The position numbers and the translations under genes were made by a program. Under the pieces are notes generated by a model that was not told the origin of the DNA, did not search any database, and was given only the letters and a program-made list of their open reading frames with translations. Below, in pieces: positions 7,786 to 16,369 of a DNA stretch of 64,000 nt (position 1 is the first letter of the stretch; every line of letters starts with the position of its first letter). The stretch spans positions 496,001 through 560,000 of the forward strand of contig NZ_PUHY01000005.1 in NCBI RefSeq assembly GCF_002967765.1. Direction: 5' to 3'. The stretch comes from Blastopirellula marina. GTDB taxonomy: Bacteria; Planctomycetota; Planctomycetia; Pirellulales; Pirellulaceae.

Positions 7786-9288
7786 ATGTTCATCGATCGA
7801 ACGACCATATATCGACTCAGTGTCATTCTATTACTTACCGGCGGCAGCTCCCCTGCCCTGGCCGCTCCGCCGCAGCCTGCTTGGTGCTTTCAAATGGAAG
7901 GCCAGACGGTTGGTTACTTGCGGCAAGAAGACGGCAGCTGGCGATTCGTCCGCCCCGGCAAAGAGTTGAACGAGTTGGACGAGATCGAACGCAGCGCAGC
8001 TGGCATCATTTTACAAAACCGCAAGACGAAGCTTTTCATCAAGCTAACCACCGATCAGGCATTTTGGCGGCAACCGAAAGGGGAAAAGTGGAACGCGTAT
8101 TACAAAGGAGGTTTCACCAAGCCCCCGGCCGCACTGCTGAAGGAAATCGCATCGGCCAGCAAGCCCGCACCCGCGCCGAAGCCAACGCCCAGCCCCACGC
8201 CGACGGTCAGGCCACTGGTAAGTGGCCCGCACAAGTACGAGGTACGCGTCGCTTACTTCGTGCCGAGCGATCGCCAGCCGGTGGCGAACTACGAAAAGAA
8301 GATCCGCGTGATCACGCAGTTCGTCAACTCGATGTACCGCAACGACCTGGCCTCGAAAGGCATCCGCACCGAAGGCCTCACTTGGCAACAAGAGCAAGGC
8401 GAGACGAAGGTTCATCTCATTCGCGGTAAGCATCCGGCCGCGTACTATACGAAGCCGCCGGCGTACGACAAGAACAAACAGTTCTCGCTGGTGGGTGAAG
8501 AGGTGAAGCCGGTGCTGGGCAAGCTGGACGAAGCGATCGGATTTGTCTTCTGCGAGAACTACGATGAAACGCCCGCCAACATCATGTGGAACGGTGTGCT
8601 TGCATTGGGGGCATACGGATCGGCCAAGGGAGGCCTGGCGATGTTCTCTTCTCATTTGCTTCGCGACGAGTTTTGTGGGTTAACAACCAAGGAGCAGCTG
8701 AGCCGCTTCTTCGATACCACGCCTGTGAAAGGCCGCAAAGCGTGGGACGGACCGATGAATTCTCCTCGGTGCGAGTTCGTCGAGAACGGCTTTGGCGCGG
8801 TGATCCACGAACTGGGGCACTCGCTTGGCCTACCACACGATTTCACCGATCAAGACCGCAACGTGATGAGTAACGGTTATCGCAACATTCGCCGCAATCT
8901 TTCCTCGAAGACACCGCAGAGTAAGATGGTGACATTTTCCGACGCGAACACCTTGCTATTGAGTTCGTCTCGCTACTTAAACCGCGAGATCGATCGCACG
9001 GATGACACCAAGCCGATCGTCGAGTTCGAGATCGTCGACATCGCCCGCGCCACCGGTCAGGTCAAGCTGCAATTGAAAGCCGCCGACGAAACGGCCCTCC
9101 GCGGTTATGTGGTGATGGACCGCAACGCCTCGACGTTGATCGACTTCGGCCCACTGAAGGACAAAGTCCACGGCCAACAACTGATCGTCCGTCCTCAAGC
9201 CAAAAACGGCAAGGTCCGGCTCACGATGATCGTCGTCGACCAAGGGGGTAACCAAACCCGTGTACAACAGGAAGTGTCGGTGCAGTAA
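7786..9288 (+). CDS. Secreted zinc metalloprotease (HExxHxxGxxH)
   Basis: The 500-residue protein has a signal peptide (LSVILLLTGGSSPALAAP), an N-terminal domain of about 100 residues, a proline-rich linker (PAPAPKPTPSPTPTV at about 128-142), and a catalytic domain with the extended zinc motif HELGHSLGLPH at about 341-351, the metzincin signature. A downstream methionine (NVMSNGYRN) is in the right place for a Met-turn. The C-terminal about 90 residues form a beta-rich domain. It probably cleaves proteins or peptides outside the cytoplasm. The closest relatives I would expect are planctomycete metzincins of unassigned family; the substrate is unknown. Confidence 0.85.
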   Translation: MFIDRTTIYRLSVILLLTGGSSPALAAPPQPAWCFQMEGQTVGYLRQEDGSWRFVRPGKELNELDEIERSAAGIILQNRKTKLFIKLTTDQAFWRQPKGEKWNAYYKGGFTKPPAALLKEIASASKPAPAPKPTPSPTPTVRPLVSGPHKYEVRVAYFVPSDRQPVANYEKKIRVITQFVNSMYRNDLASKGIRTEGLTWQQEQGETKVHLIRGKHPAAYYTKPPAYDKNKQFSLVGEEVKPVLGKLDEAIGFVFCENYDETPANIMWNGVLALGAYGSAKGGLAMFSSHLLRDEFCGLTTKEQLSRFFDTTPVKGRKAWDGPMNSPRCEFVENGFGAVIHELGHSLGLPHDFTDQDRNVMSNGYRNIRRNLSSKTPQSKMVTFSDANTLLLSSSRYLNREIDRTDDTKPIVEFEIVDIARATGQVKLQLKAADETALRGYVVMDRNASTLIDFGPLKDKVHGQQLIVRPQAKNGKVRLTMIVVDQGGNQTRVQQEVSVQ

Positions 9289-9436
9289 CATCGAGGCCAT
9301 CCGCGATCCCTCCGTCGATATCCCGGCCAATGTGACTGAGAATACCTACCACTTACGCTTCCACCAGCATCTGATCGAGGCGACAGGCATCGGTCCGGAG
9401 CAACTTGACGAAGTGTTTCTATCAGCCTTGGATTAA
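9287..9436 (+). pseudogene. Coding-like fragment, possible gene remnant
   Basis: Starting at the stop of the metalloprotease, one frame reads 49 residues of protein-like sequence (EAIRDPSVDIPANVTEN, HLIEATGIGPEQLDEVFL) up to a TAA at 9434. It has no proper start codon or ribosome site, and I do not recognise the family. It looks like the 3' end of a gene whose front has been lost. It could instead be chance. Confidence 0.25.
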
Positions 9437-9536
9437 GGTAGAGTTCTTCAAGGCAGCGGAATGCTTGTATCTGACCAAGCAAACCACTACGCTGTGTCAC
9501 TCAACCCAGCTGCCACCAGACTCCGAAGGACAGATT

Positions 9537-9917
9537 ATGGAATTTCACGTCATTGGCACCGCCGAGGATGGAACGGAAATCGACGAGGTGATGGACGGTC
9601 AAAGTCAGTTCATGTTGACGAAGCATCTGAAAGAGATGGGGGTCGAACTGAAATCGATCACCAAGGTGACGCCTGCAATTGAAGAGCCGTATCGCAGCTT
9701 GCAAACACAACCAAGCGACGGTCTGCTTTTGGCGACCAGCTTGTTGGGCGGCCTGTTCATTGCATTGGCCATCATCGCCGGACTGATTGCAATGGGAGAG
9801 CCGCCCGTGATCTTCTGGGCGATCTATTTCCTGATCGCCGGATTGGGCTTCTGGATTATCGCCTCGATGCGCGCGATTGGTTTAACGCTGGTGCAAGTAC
9901 TGATGCAGCGGAAGTAA
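9537..9917 (+). CDS. Small membrane protein of unknown function
   Basis: The 126-residue protein from ATG 9537 (MEFHVIGTAEDG) has a soluble N-terminal part of about 65 residues, with a run that resembles the domain found in proteins that modulate the GYF/DUF-type N-termini of planctomycetes (DGQSQFMLTKHLKEMG), then two membrane segments (LGGLFIALAIIAGLIAMG, FWAIYFLIAGLGFWIIASM). Longer upstream starts would read through the remnant-like region. The function is unknown. Confidence 0.6.
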   Translation: MEFHVIGTAEDGTEIDEVMDGQSQFMLTKHLKEMGVELKSITKVTPAIEEPYRSLQTQPSDGLLLATSLLGGLFIALAIIAGLIAMGEPPVIFWAIYFLIAGLGFWIIASMRAIGLTLVQVLMQRK

Positions 9918-9944
9918 AGACGCCCAACTGGTGAAGCGTGAAAC

Positions 9945-10313
9945 TCAGCTTTGTTTCACCGGGGCGACACTTCCAATGCCATGATAGTCTGGCCGACGAA
10001 TCGAATAGGTTAACACGCCGGCGGTCAACGGCAGCACTAGCCACATCGCATGCAAGACCGAGACGTTCGCGATCAAGCAAGCGACGACCAAGGTGAGAAA
10101 ACCGCCTGCCCAGACAAGCTCTGGCAAGCGCCGCACGCGAAACAAATTGCAGAACAAAAAGAAGTGCCCCAGCACGAACGGGAAGAACCACGCCACGTCA
10201 CCAATCATGGTTAGGCCCAACGTCGTCGCCACCGCGCAAACGAGGATTGCCAAGGCGTCGGTCGCCGAGAAACGAAATCCGTGTGTAGGATGATGCTTCC
10301 AGTTCCAGTTCAT
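9945..10313 (-). CDS. Small membrane protein
   Basis: The 122-residue protein starts at ATG 10313, overlapping the TGA of the upstream gene in a TGATG arrangement, so translation is coupled to it. The start MNWNWKHHP is followed by membrane segments (LAILVCAVATTLGLTMIGDVAW, FLTLVVACLIANVSVLHAMW). A longer reading from 10493 only overlaps the upstream gene and was rejected. The coupling suggests it works with the YdjM-like protein, but no function can be given. Confidence 0.7.
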   Translation of the reverse strand: MNWNWKHHPTHGFRFSATDALAILVCAVATTLGLTMIGDVAWFFPFVLGHFFLFCNLFRVRRLPELVWAGGFLTLVVACLIANVSVLHAMWLVLPLTAGVLTYSIRRPDYHGIGSVAPVKQS

Positions 10314-11227
10314 CACACTTCCCACTGTTTGTCGATGATCTGACCTTCGGCGTCGAGGCGACACGTCAGCGTTCCGAATCGCGTATCGAAGTTGCGAATT
10401 CGCAGATCCCGCACGACGATCGCTTGCTCGTCCGATGACTGCTTCTGCTCGACCGCACGATAGTACGGCGACAACGCCCGCATGGCCTGCCACTCGATCA
10501 GTTCGCTTACCGCCGCTGGCAACTCGGCATCGAACGTCGCGACCGTTCGAGCTTGGCTTTGCTGGCCAGTGATGGCGTTCAATGCAAACGTCTCACTGGC
10601 GTTCTCCAAGTCGCGACAAACCAAGAACATCCACGGCAACCAGGTGGTTGGGATCACGGCCGTACGTTCGGCTGCTTCGTCACTTTCTTTCGCCAAACGC
10701 TGGGCTCGACGAGCGATCAGTGACCGCATGGCGACATAAACGAATAGCAGCCCGACGTAGATTCCAGACACCCACGGTAGCATTGCCATGTCCTGCCCAA
10801 ACATCCCGATCAAACCCAAAGCGGCGATCGTGAGAATCAGCGCTGGCAGATCGATGAAGAAGATCCAATCGAGGGCGACCCGTCGTCGAGAAATCGGCCA
10901 CGCCCACTGCACGCCGTAAGAGTTGGTTAGGTCCAAGCCGACATGCATGACCATCCCGATCGCTAGACCCAGCACAAACATCGACCATACAGGCCCGCTC
11001 ACGAAATGGAGCCCAACGGAGACCAGCAACACAGCTGCCATGGCGGCCAAGGAATGCGTGTACGTTTGATGACACCGTATGAATGCCTGCTTCCCGCCCA
11101 GCCGCGAGAACGCATCGAGGTCAGGCACCACGTTCCCCAGGACCACGCCACAAGCCAACTCCGGCTGCGACGGTAACCAACCAGCCGCAGCTGTCGCTCC
11201 AATCAATGCGTGCGTAACAATGTCCAT
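10313..11227 (-). CDS. YdjM-like (DUF457) membrane metal-dependent hydrolase
   Basis: The 304-residue protein begins MDIVTHALIGATAAA, the typical start of the LexA-regulated YdjM/DUF457 family of inner-membrane proteins, with further conserved features: NVVPDLDAFSRL, the histidine-rich HQTYTHSLAA and MHVGLDLTNSYGVQ. These histidines and aspartates are thought to bind metal. Several membrane segments follow, and the C-terminal about 120 residues are soluble. The biochemical role of the family is not firmly known. Coupled to the small membrane gene downstream. Confidence 0.85.
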   Translation of the reverse strand: MDIVTHALIGATAAAGWLPSQPELACGVVLGNVVPDLDAFSRLGGKQAFIRCHQTYTHSLAAMAAVLLVSVGLHFVSGPVWSMFVLGLAIGMVMHVGLDLTNSYGVQWAWPISRRRVALDWIFFIDLPALILTIAALGLIGMFGQDMAMLPWVSGIYVGLLFVYVAMRSLIARRAQRLAKESDEAAERTAVIPTTWLPWMFLVCRDLENASETFALNAITGQQSQARTVATFDAELPAAVSELIEWQAMRALSPYYRAVEQKQSSDEQAIVVRDLRIRNFDTRFGTLTCRLDAEGQIIDKQWEV

Positions 11228-11547
11228 CTCTGCATTCTATGGGAAGCTGCAGGCTCGCCCAGCACTATGTCAATGGCAGCCTGGGGCGAAGTGAAAGTTT
11301 GGGTGAATTGGCCAAAGTGCGCTGATGGTATCTTCCCTATCCAAACGTTTTGACCATCGATGTCACGCGATTTCGAAGTTGGTTAGGGATCCTGTTTACT
11401 CATAAAGTGCAACCTTCTCCGAAAGTATTTGAGCATCACCTTGAGGTATGGCATATTGCTCCGGCATTAGGGCAATTCGTGAAATGATCTGCCAGTGTGA
11501 AGGCGGCAAAAACTGGCAACCTCGCGCCTCAATACTAGGTCTGACTC
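11228..11547. other. Intergenic region without recognised content
   Basis: 320 bases between a leftward and a rightward gene, so both promoters should lie here. I see no tRNA, hairpin terminator or repeat. Confidence 0.5.
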
Positions 11548-12522
11548 GTGAAATCTACCACTCTCGAATCGGCAAGCGTAAAGCCAAGAGTTGCTGAAAC
11601 TACCAAGAGCATTTCGCGTGAACGTGTCGTAGGATTTGATCTTCTGCGATTCGTGGCAGTGCTACTAGTGATTTGGTATCACGTTGGTGCAGCCGGAAGT
11701 AAGTTCACCACATTCCATGTTCCGGTGCTGGTGATCATCTCGGTTGCATTGGCCCAAACCTCTCGACCGATGCAAGACTTCGCAGCCAAACGAGCTTCAC
11801 GAATCCTCCTACCGTGGTTGTTTTGGTGTCTGGTGTTTGGGGTGCTTGATTTGGTGCGACGTGCGGCCGGGGTGCCGTCTTACCTTAACGGGATGTCGTT
11901 CTTCTACGGCACAGCAATCCACTTGTGGTTTCTGCCCTTCATCTTTCTTGTTACGGTCAGCTGTGCTTATCTACGGAAAGCGATTGGATCAGTTGATTTG
12001 ACTCGCAGGATAGTTATTGCGTGTGTGGCGGCAACTATCCTTGTATTTACGTTGGTAGCGATGGAGTCTCGATTTAGCTGGTGGCTACTGCCTGCGCCGT
12101 GTCCACAGTGGCTAGGCGCGTTACCTGCTGTGATTATCGGCATCGTTTACGTTTCAGTCTTCAGTCGTCGACAGCCAACCACGAATGAATCACTGGCTAT
12201 CATTCTCGGCTCATGCTTGTTGGCCGCTACCGCGTTTGTTATCGCTGGGAAGTGGAGCGTTTCTAGCTTCAGCTTCACCGCTTTGGCTCTTTTTGCTCTC
12301 TCGGGCATGTGGTCAACTAACAGCGATGCACCGCGATGGCTTGTGTTTCTGGCGAGCATCACAATGGGAGTCTATATCGTTCACCCGATTTTCATCACCG
12401 CTGCTCGGATATTCATAGATCGTGATTGGCAAGGTGGTGTGCTGCACGCGAGCATTGCAATTGCGTTTTCGGTGGTTGCTGCTGTGTTGATTACCAGGAC
12501 TCCGCTAAAATCGGTCGTTTAG
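11548..12522 (+). CDS. Acyltransferase-3 family membrane protein
   Basis: The 324-residue protein starts with GTG and has the acyltransferase-3 (OafA/WecH-like) signature: VGFDLLRFVAVLLVIWYHVG at about 28-48 with the catalytic-type histidine in WYHVG, followed by about nine or ten membrane segments and the typical end LASITMGVYIVHPIF. Such enzymes transfer acyl groups to sugars of surface polysaccharides or to peptides at the membrane. The length is at the short end of the family. There are no glycan genes next to it, so the substrate is unknown. Confidence 0.85.
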   Translation: MKSTTLESASVKPRVAETTKSISRERVVGFDLLRFVAVLLVIWYHVGAAGSKFTTFHVPVLVIISVALAQTSRPMQDFAAKRASRILLPWLFWCLVFGVLDLVRRAAGVPSYLNGMSFFYGTAIHLWFLPFIFLVTVSCAYLRKAIGSVDLTRRIVIACVAATILVFTLVAMESRFSWWLLPAPCPQWLGALPAVIIGIVYVSVFSRRQPTTNESLAIILGSCLLAATAFVIAGKWSVSSFSFTALALFALSGMWSTNSDAPRWLVFLASITMGVYIVHPIFITAARIFIDRDWQGGVLHASIAIAFSVVAAVLITRTPLKSVV

Positions 12523-12549
12523 ACGCTGGCTGGAGAATAACTAGAACGA

Positions 12550-12798
12550 CTAGATGACACACACCGCGTCCATCTTCCAGATGCAGCAATTCAGCGGTCC
12601 AATCGCCTTTGGGTATGGCCAGCTTACAAGGCGTCTCGCGGTTGTTCCTACTTTGCCGGGGGCTCCTTCCCAATCATCCCACGGGCCGAAATAGCAGAGC
12701 CGGCCGCTTATCTTCTTGGCCCATCGTTTCTTCACGTTGGAAAACAAAGGGAAGTCCCCGTATGGCTTGGGAGGCCTTTCGTTATTAGACTGGGACAT
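12550..12798 (-). pseudogene. Truncated integrase, N-terminal arm-binding domain only
   Basis: From ATG 12798 the frame reads KPYGDFPLFSNVKKRWAKK, then LCYFGPWDDWEGA, which matches from memory the N-terminal DNA-binding domain of planctomycete tyrosine recombinases (K-P-Y-P-D-F-P-L-F ... RWAKK ... YFGPW). After about 45 residues similarity stops and no catalytic domain follows in any frame, so the gene is broken. It sits just upstream of the tRNA used as an integration site, suggesting an additional earlier integration event here. Confidence 0.65.
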
Positions 12799-12944
12799 TC
12801 GACACCTCAACCGCTTCGTGAACAATCTGGACTGTGGAATGTCCAAGGAGTAACTCGAGAAAGTGTTCAGGTGTCAAATCAGGTGTCAGAGAGCGTTGTA
12901 AGCCTTGTCGAGACTGGCTGTAAGTTGTTTCTCTGTAATACCTT

Positions 12945-13021
<77 letters not shown>

Positions 13022-13075
13022 TTTAAGTTCTTATGTTGTAGGCACTTAGAGAAAATGGCAGATCGGGTTGATCGG

Positions 13076-13099
13076 TTTGCCAAACCAGCTGCCAAACCA
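13076..13099 (+). repeat. Possible integrase arm-type sites, left end
   Basis: Two copies of TGCCAAACCA (13078-13087 and 13090-13099) in direct orientation, 13 bases apart, in the short space between att 1 and the integrase gene. The same motif recurs at the right end of the element (27315-27324). The position fits arm-type binding sites of the element I integrase. Confidence 0.55.
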
Positions 13100-13137
13100 A
13101 AATGACCTCCCGAACGTTTGGCGGGACGGGACGGGCA

Positions 13138-14388
13138 CTATTTTGTCGGTTCCTTGGTCTCAAATTTAGGGTCAGCAAGAGTCCCCGCTGCTTTCATTCG
13201 GAGGGCTTCTGCGTCCAAGTAAAATCGCTGGGTAACAGCCACGCTCGAATGCCGAGCCAGGGCACACAGGACCTCTAGCGCCATCCCATTCTGGGCGTTG
13301 ATTGAACAGAACGCTTTTCTCAGGCTGTGAAACCCGAAATACTGGCAGCTTTCCGTGCAGGTGTGGTCAGGGTCTCGATCGGCCAAAAGGCATCGTCGAT
13401 TTACGCCCGCCAAGCTTTGAATTGCGTGCCATTCTTCGTATAGCGCCTTTTCGTGCAGCCCCCCCGTTGGGAAAACGAATTCCTCTCCGAGGTCGACCAG
13501 CTTTCTTAAATAGGCCGCAGTTTGCACGCTGATCGGCAGTGTCGTTGATTGGCCATTTTTCTGAGTGGGCAGCAAGATCGTCGCGTTGTCGAGCGAGACA
13601 TTTTCCCATCTCAAATTCAGAGCTTCGCTCAGCCTCAGTCCATTGGATCGCATTAGCCACAGAAAACCTCGCCACCAATCCGGGATCGAATAAGGCGCAT
13701 CAAGGACGGGGCGTTTTGCTGAATCGAGGACACCGAAAATCTTTTGCAAAGATTCGTCTGGCAAATATCGCGTGTCGCTTGGCCAAGTCTTAATTTGCTC
13801 AACTGTGTTGGCGACCGAATAGCCTTTCTTACGTGCGAAATTCAACAAGGAACGGAAGTATCTCAGGTACTTGGAGACGGAACCTGCCCCGAGCTTGCCA
13901 TCCTTGGACTGCTTGGCTTTCGTGGTCATCAGTAAGCTACGGAATTTTGCCACTGTCTTGTCATCAAGTGCTTCCACCGTTTTCGGGTTAATGAGCCTCT
14001 CCAGACGATCCAATAACTGGCGGTAGTCTCTGACGGTTAAATTAGCTAATCGCTCGGTTCCCGTCGCTTGGAGCTTCTCACGCTCAAATTCTGCCCGGAA
14101 TGTTTTCCAGGCAGTTCGTCCCTCTGGGACGATCTCGTTTTCCGCAAGCAACTCCTTGAGTTTCTCATCGCGAAACTTGACCGCTTGCCTCCAACCGTTT
14201 TCACCGGTCGCCTCCATTAGCTTCTCGCCATTTCGCCGACCGACTTTCCAGAAAACCAAAACACGGGCATCGGGATCCTTGGCTATCTCGTTTTTAAATC
14301 GAAAGGCTTCCGTTTTCCAAGCTGTCCTTCCTGACTTTGTTGTACCGTTTGGCTTTCTCTTCGCGATCCACACAGAAATTTTTGCCAT
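13138..14388 (-). CDS. int: Tyrosine recombinase (integrase) of element I
   Basis: The 416-residue protein has an N-terminal arm/core-binding part (about 100-210, including TVRDYRQLLDRLERL and YLRYFRSLLNFARKKG) and the catalytic domain with all expected residues: Arg in MRSNGLRLSEALNLRW, Lys region LPTQKNGQS, HxLR in FHSLRKAF, His in LARHSSVAVTQ and Tyr in RFYLD. Its 3' end faces the tRNA att. It integrates and, with a directionality factor, excises the element. It is transcribed divergently from the phage genes. It looks intact. Confidence 0.93.
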   Translation of the reverse strand: MAKISVWIAKRKPNGTTKSGRTAWKTEAFRFKNEIAKDPDARVLVFWKVGRRNGEKLMEATGENGWRQAVKFRDEKLKELLAENEIVPEGRTAWKTFRAEFEREKLQATGTERLANLTVRDYRQLLDRLERLINPKTVEALDDKTVAKFRSLLMTTKAKQSKDGKLGAGSVSKYLRYFRSLLNFARKKGYSVANTVEQIKTWPSDTRYLPDESLQKIFGVLDSAKRPVLDAPYSIPDWWRGFLWLMRSNGLRLSEALNLRWENVSLDNATILLPTQKNGQSTTLPISVQTAAYLRKLVDLGEEFVFPTGGLHEKALYEEWHAIQSLAGVNRRCLLADRDPDHTCTESCQYFGFHSLRKAFCSINAQNGMALEVLCALARHSSVAVTQRFYLDAEALRMKAAGTLADPKFETKEPTK

Positions 14389-14772
14389 CAGATTCGATTC
14401 CTTTAACGGGGAAAATAGCGTGGTTTGGTTTCGCCAGAAAACTCTCGGTTTCTTGAGAAACCCCTGGTTGGGAAGCGATGCTACCTTCGTCCAAGGGCTG
14501 AAGCAAGCGCCTTCCTGGGCGAATCTGATAGGAAGCGGAACGGTTTCTTTTTATCTAGCGCACAATAAATTGAACAGCGAATCCTAGAAGTGACAGTCGT
14601 AAAGAACTCTATAATAGAGGCATGGCAAGTTCTAAAAAACACATGTCTAAAACTTCTAGATATCAGGGCTAGACAGATTCGCCTGGGTCGCAATATCCTT
14701 CGTATGCGATCGGGCTAGCAGCCCAAGAGAAATTTATTACATGCACTCAAAAAATGACGAAGGAATGAGGTT
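14389..14772. promoter_or_regulatory. Divergent control region between integrase and phage genes
   Basis: 384 bases between the leftward integrase and the rightward operon. A perfect TATAAT lies at 14610-14615 on the plus strand but has no -35 at optimal distance (GTGACA at 14590-14595 is 14 bases away). CTAGAAGT (14584-14591) and its reverse complement ACTTCTAG (14652-14659) flank this -10, and a related half-site AAGTTCTA lies between them. This could be an operator set for the element's lysogeny switch. No repressor gene of CI type was recognised. Confidence 0.35.
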
Positions 14773-15102
14773 ATGGCTGTCGCCACCACGAGTTTCGAAT
14801 TGAGCGAAGCTGACGTTGAGCGGCTCGCGCTCAGAGTCTTTGACCGCGTTAAGGTTCTGCTAGATCCGGCGGGCAATCAGAACTTTCTCAGCGAGCAAGA
14901 AATGGCCAAATGGTGCGGCTTGTCCGTGCAGACGCTGCGACGGCTTAGGTGGGCGGGGGTTGTCGTCCCGTCGCGTGTTGCACCCCTGCTTGGGTACAGC
15001 GCAGACGACCGAGATGCGATGACCACCCTCATGAAAGATCCGGTTCGCTGGCCAGAGGCAATGGCCGCAGCACGAAATGCTAGGGCGAACTCCGAAGGTT
15101 AA
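14773..15102 (+). CDS. Small putative HTH DNA-binding protein
   Basis: The 109-residue protein contains a probable helix-turn-helix at about 36-60 (LSEQEMAKWCGLSVQTLRRLRWAG), of the kind found in MerR-like or excisionase proteins, where Q-T-L-R-R-L is the recognition helix. The N-terminal segment (SEADVERLALRVFDRVKVLL) is helical and may dimerise. As first gene of the rightward operon it could be the directionality factor or a regulator. Confidence 0.6.
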   Translation: MAVATTSFELSEADVERLALRVFDRVKVLLDPAGNQNFLSEQEMAKWCGLSVQTLRRLRWAGVVVPSRVAPLLGYSADDRDAMTTLMKDPVRWPEAMAAARNARANSEG

Positions 15103-15163
15103 TGCGGTCACCAGAACGCAGGCAACGGTCCAGCAAGCCATCTGCGTTCTGACACCTCGTTAA

Positions 15164-15194
15164 CAAAAAAACCCGCTACATGGCAGGTAGCGGG
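15164..15194 (-). terminator. Intrinsic terminator on the minus strand upstream of rep
   Basis: Stem CCCGCTAC (15172-15179) with GTAGCGGG (15187-15194), 7-base loop, flanked on the left by seven A, which on the minus strand is a T-run after the hairpin. No minus-strand gene is evident here, so it may end an antisense transcript that starts inside the rep gene. On the plus strand the hairpin ends one base before the AAAGGA ribosome site of rep. Confidence 0.55.
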
Positions 15195-15209
15195 CAAAGG
15201 AACTGCCTG

Positions 15210-16139
15210 ATGGCTTCAGACCAACGGAATGCTACATCTATTTCGCCGCCTGGGCAAGCAAAGGCGAAGGTTTTCGCACCTCGAATTATTCGGCTGTTGT
15301 CAGATCTGCAAGTGGCAAGCGAAATTGGACCGAGCGGATTCGCACTAATCGCATGCCTGATTTGTCGCCAAGATCAGCTTGGATACAGCCGCCCCTTCAA
15401 GGCGTTCAACACCCAATTGAGTACTGCGCTGGGGCTCTCTGACAACTCGCTTCGAAAGGCTGTGAACGCGTGCATCGCAGCTGGATGGTTGCGTACGTTG
15501 CGAACTAAATACCGGGGCGAAACGAGCTATGTTGTTTTAATCCCCGATAACGTCCCTGACCACCTACTTGGTCCGCTTCGCGATTACCGCAAAATCTGCG
15601 GCCATGACGATTTCATGACCTCAAATTCTGCGGTCATAGATAGCCCCCAAAAGCCCCATGACCTCAAATCCTGCGGCCATGAAAATCCCATGACCGCAGC
15701 CATGACCTCAAATTCTGCGGCCATCGAGCGCCATGACCGCAGCCATGACCGCAAAATTTGCGGACCTCCTATCCTAATCCTAGAAGAAGATCCTAAGCCT
15801 ACTGGCGCAGTGGTGGTCGATCCGAGTCCTTATCCAGATGAGAGCGAGGACAAGCCGATTCACGTTGAGGATGATCTTTCAGCCGAAGACAAAGAATTTG
15901 CGAAAACGGTATTCGCAGATTTTGAAAAGCGTTTGAATTGCGGGAAAAACTCTGAGTTGTGGATGATCGCCAAAAAGGTTGCCGTTAGCGATGACGCGGC
16001 GCAAGCGGCAACCGAGGCGATGCAAGCGGTTGAGGAAATCAAGAAACAGCCGAACCATACCATTCGAAACCTCATCAGCTTTTTCATCTCCAACTACCGC
16101 AAGCGATTCAACACCGCGAAAGAGATCGGCTCGATCTAG
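15210..16139 (+). CDS. Replication-initiator-like protein with internal iterons
   Basis: The 309-residue protein starts at ATG 15210, nine bases after AAAGGA; an earlier ATG at 15180 lies inside the hairpin and was rejected. Residues about 25-105 read as a winged helix (PSGFALIACLICRQDQ, LSTALGLSDNSLRKAVNACIAAGWL), as in phage and plasmid replication proteins of the lambda O/RepA type. The middle (about 125-185) is low-complexity because the DNA there is an array of 23-bp repeats. The C-terminal part (AKTVFADFEKRL to the end) is helical and could bind a helicase loader. No helicase or loader gene is near, so host replication proteins are probably recruited. Confidence 0.65.
   Translation: MASDQRNATSISPPGQAKAKVFAPRIIRLLSDLQVASEIGPSGFALIACLICRQDQLGYSRPFKAFNTQLSTALGLSDNSLRKAVNACIAAGWLRTLRTKYRGETSYVVLIPDNVPDHLLGPLRDYRKICGHDDFMTSNSAVIDSPQKPHDLKSCGHENPMTAAMTSNSAAIERHDRSHDRKICGPPILILEEDPKPTGAVVVDPSPYPDESEDKPIHVEDDLSAEDKEFAKTVFADFEKRLNCGKNSELWMIAKKVAVSDDAAQAATEAMQAVEEIKKQPNHTIRNLISFFISNYRKRFNTAKEIGSI
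15583..15767 (+). repeat. Iteron array inside the rep gene, probable origin
   Basis: Five imperfect 23-bp direct repeats at 15583, 15615, 15658, 15702 and 15745, with a consensus close to ATGACCTCAAATTCTGCGG followed by CCAT. The last four are spaced 43, 44 and 43 bases, close to four helical turns. Between repeats 3-4 and 4-5 a second motif, CATGACCGCAGCCATGACC, is repeated. An iteron array inside an initiator gene is the arrangement of lambda ori within gene O. Confidence 0.75.
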
Positions 16140-16199
16140 CGAAAACACAGCACCCTGAAATATTTTCAAAGATTCTCAAAATTAAACCAGGTAACGGCA

Positions 16200-16256
16200 G
16201 ATAGCTGGAGATTCAGGGAGAGGCTTAATCTAGGCAAAGTTGATAGCTGGAGATTC
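16200..16256 (+). repeat. 15-bp direct repeat upstream of structural genes
   Basis: GATAGCTGGAGATTC occurs at 16200-16214 and again at 16242-16256, each followed within a few bases by CAGGG-rich sequence. The pair lies in the 230-base gap before the first gene of the structural operon, 42 bases apart (four helical turns), and could bind an activator of that operon. No gene is present in the gap. Confidence 0.45.
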
Positions 16257-16369
16257 GATTTGAATCAGGGGAGAACGCATCCCTTGGGAGAAAGTCTCTA
16301 GTCGTTTCTGATAAAGACTTTATGATTTCCGAAGTGTCACAACCAAACTGAAACCCAACTAAAAGCAAG

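Noticed and set aside
15583-15767. Repeats considered as a CRISPR array
   Set aside because: Repeats are imperfect, lie within a coding frame, spacers are about 20 bases and themselves repeated, and no cas gene is present.
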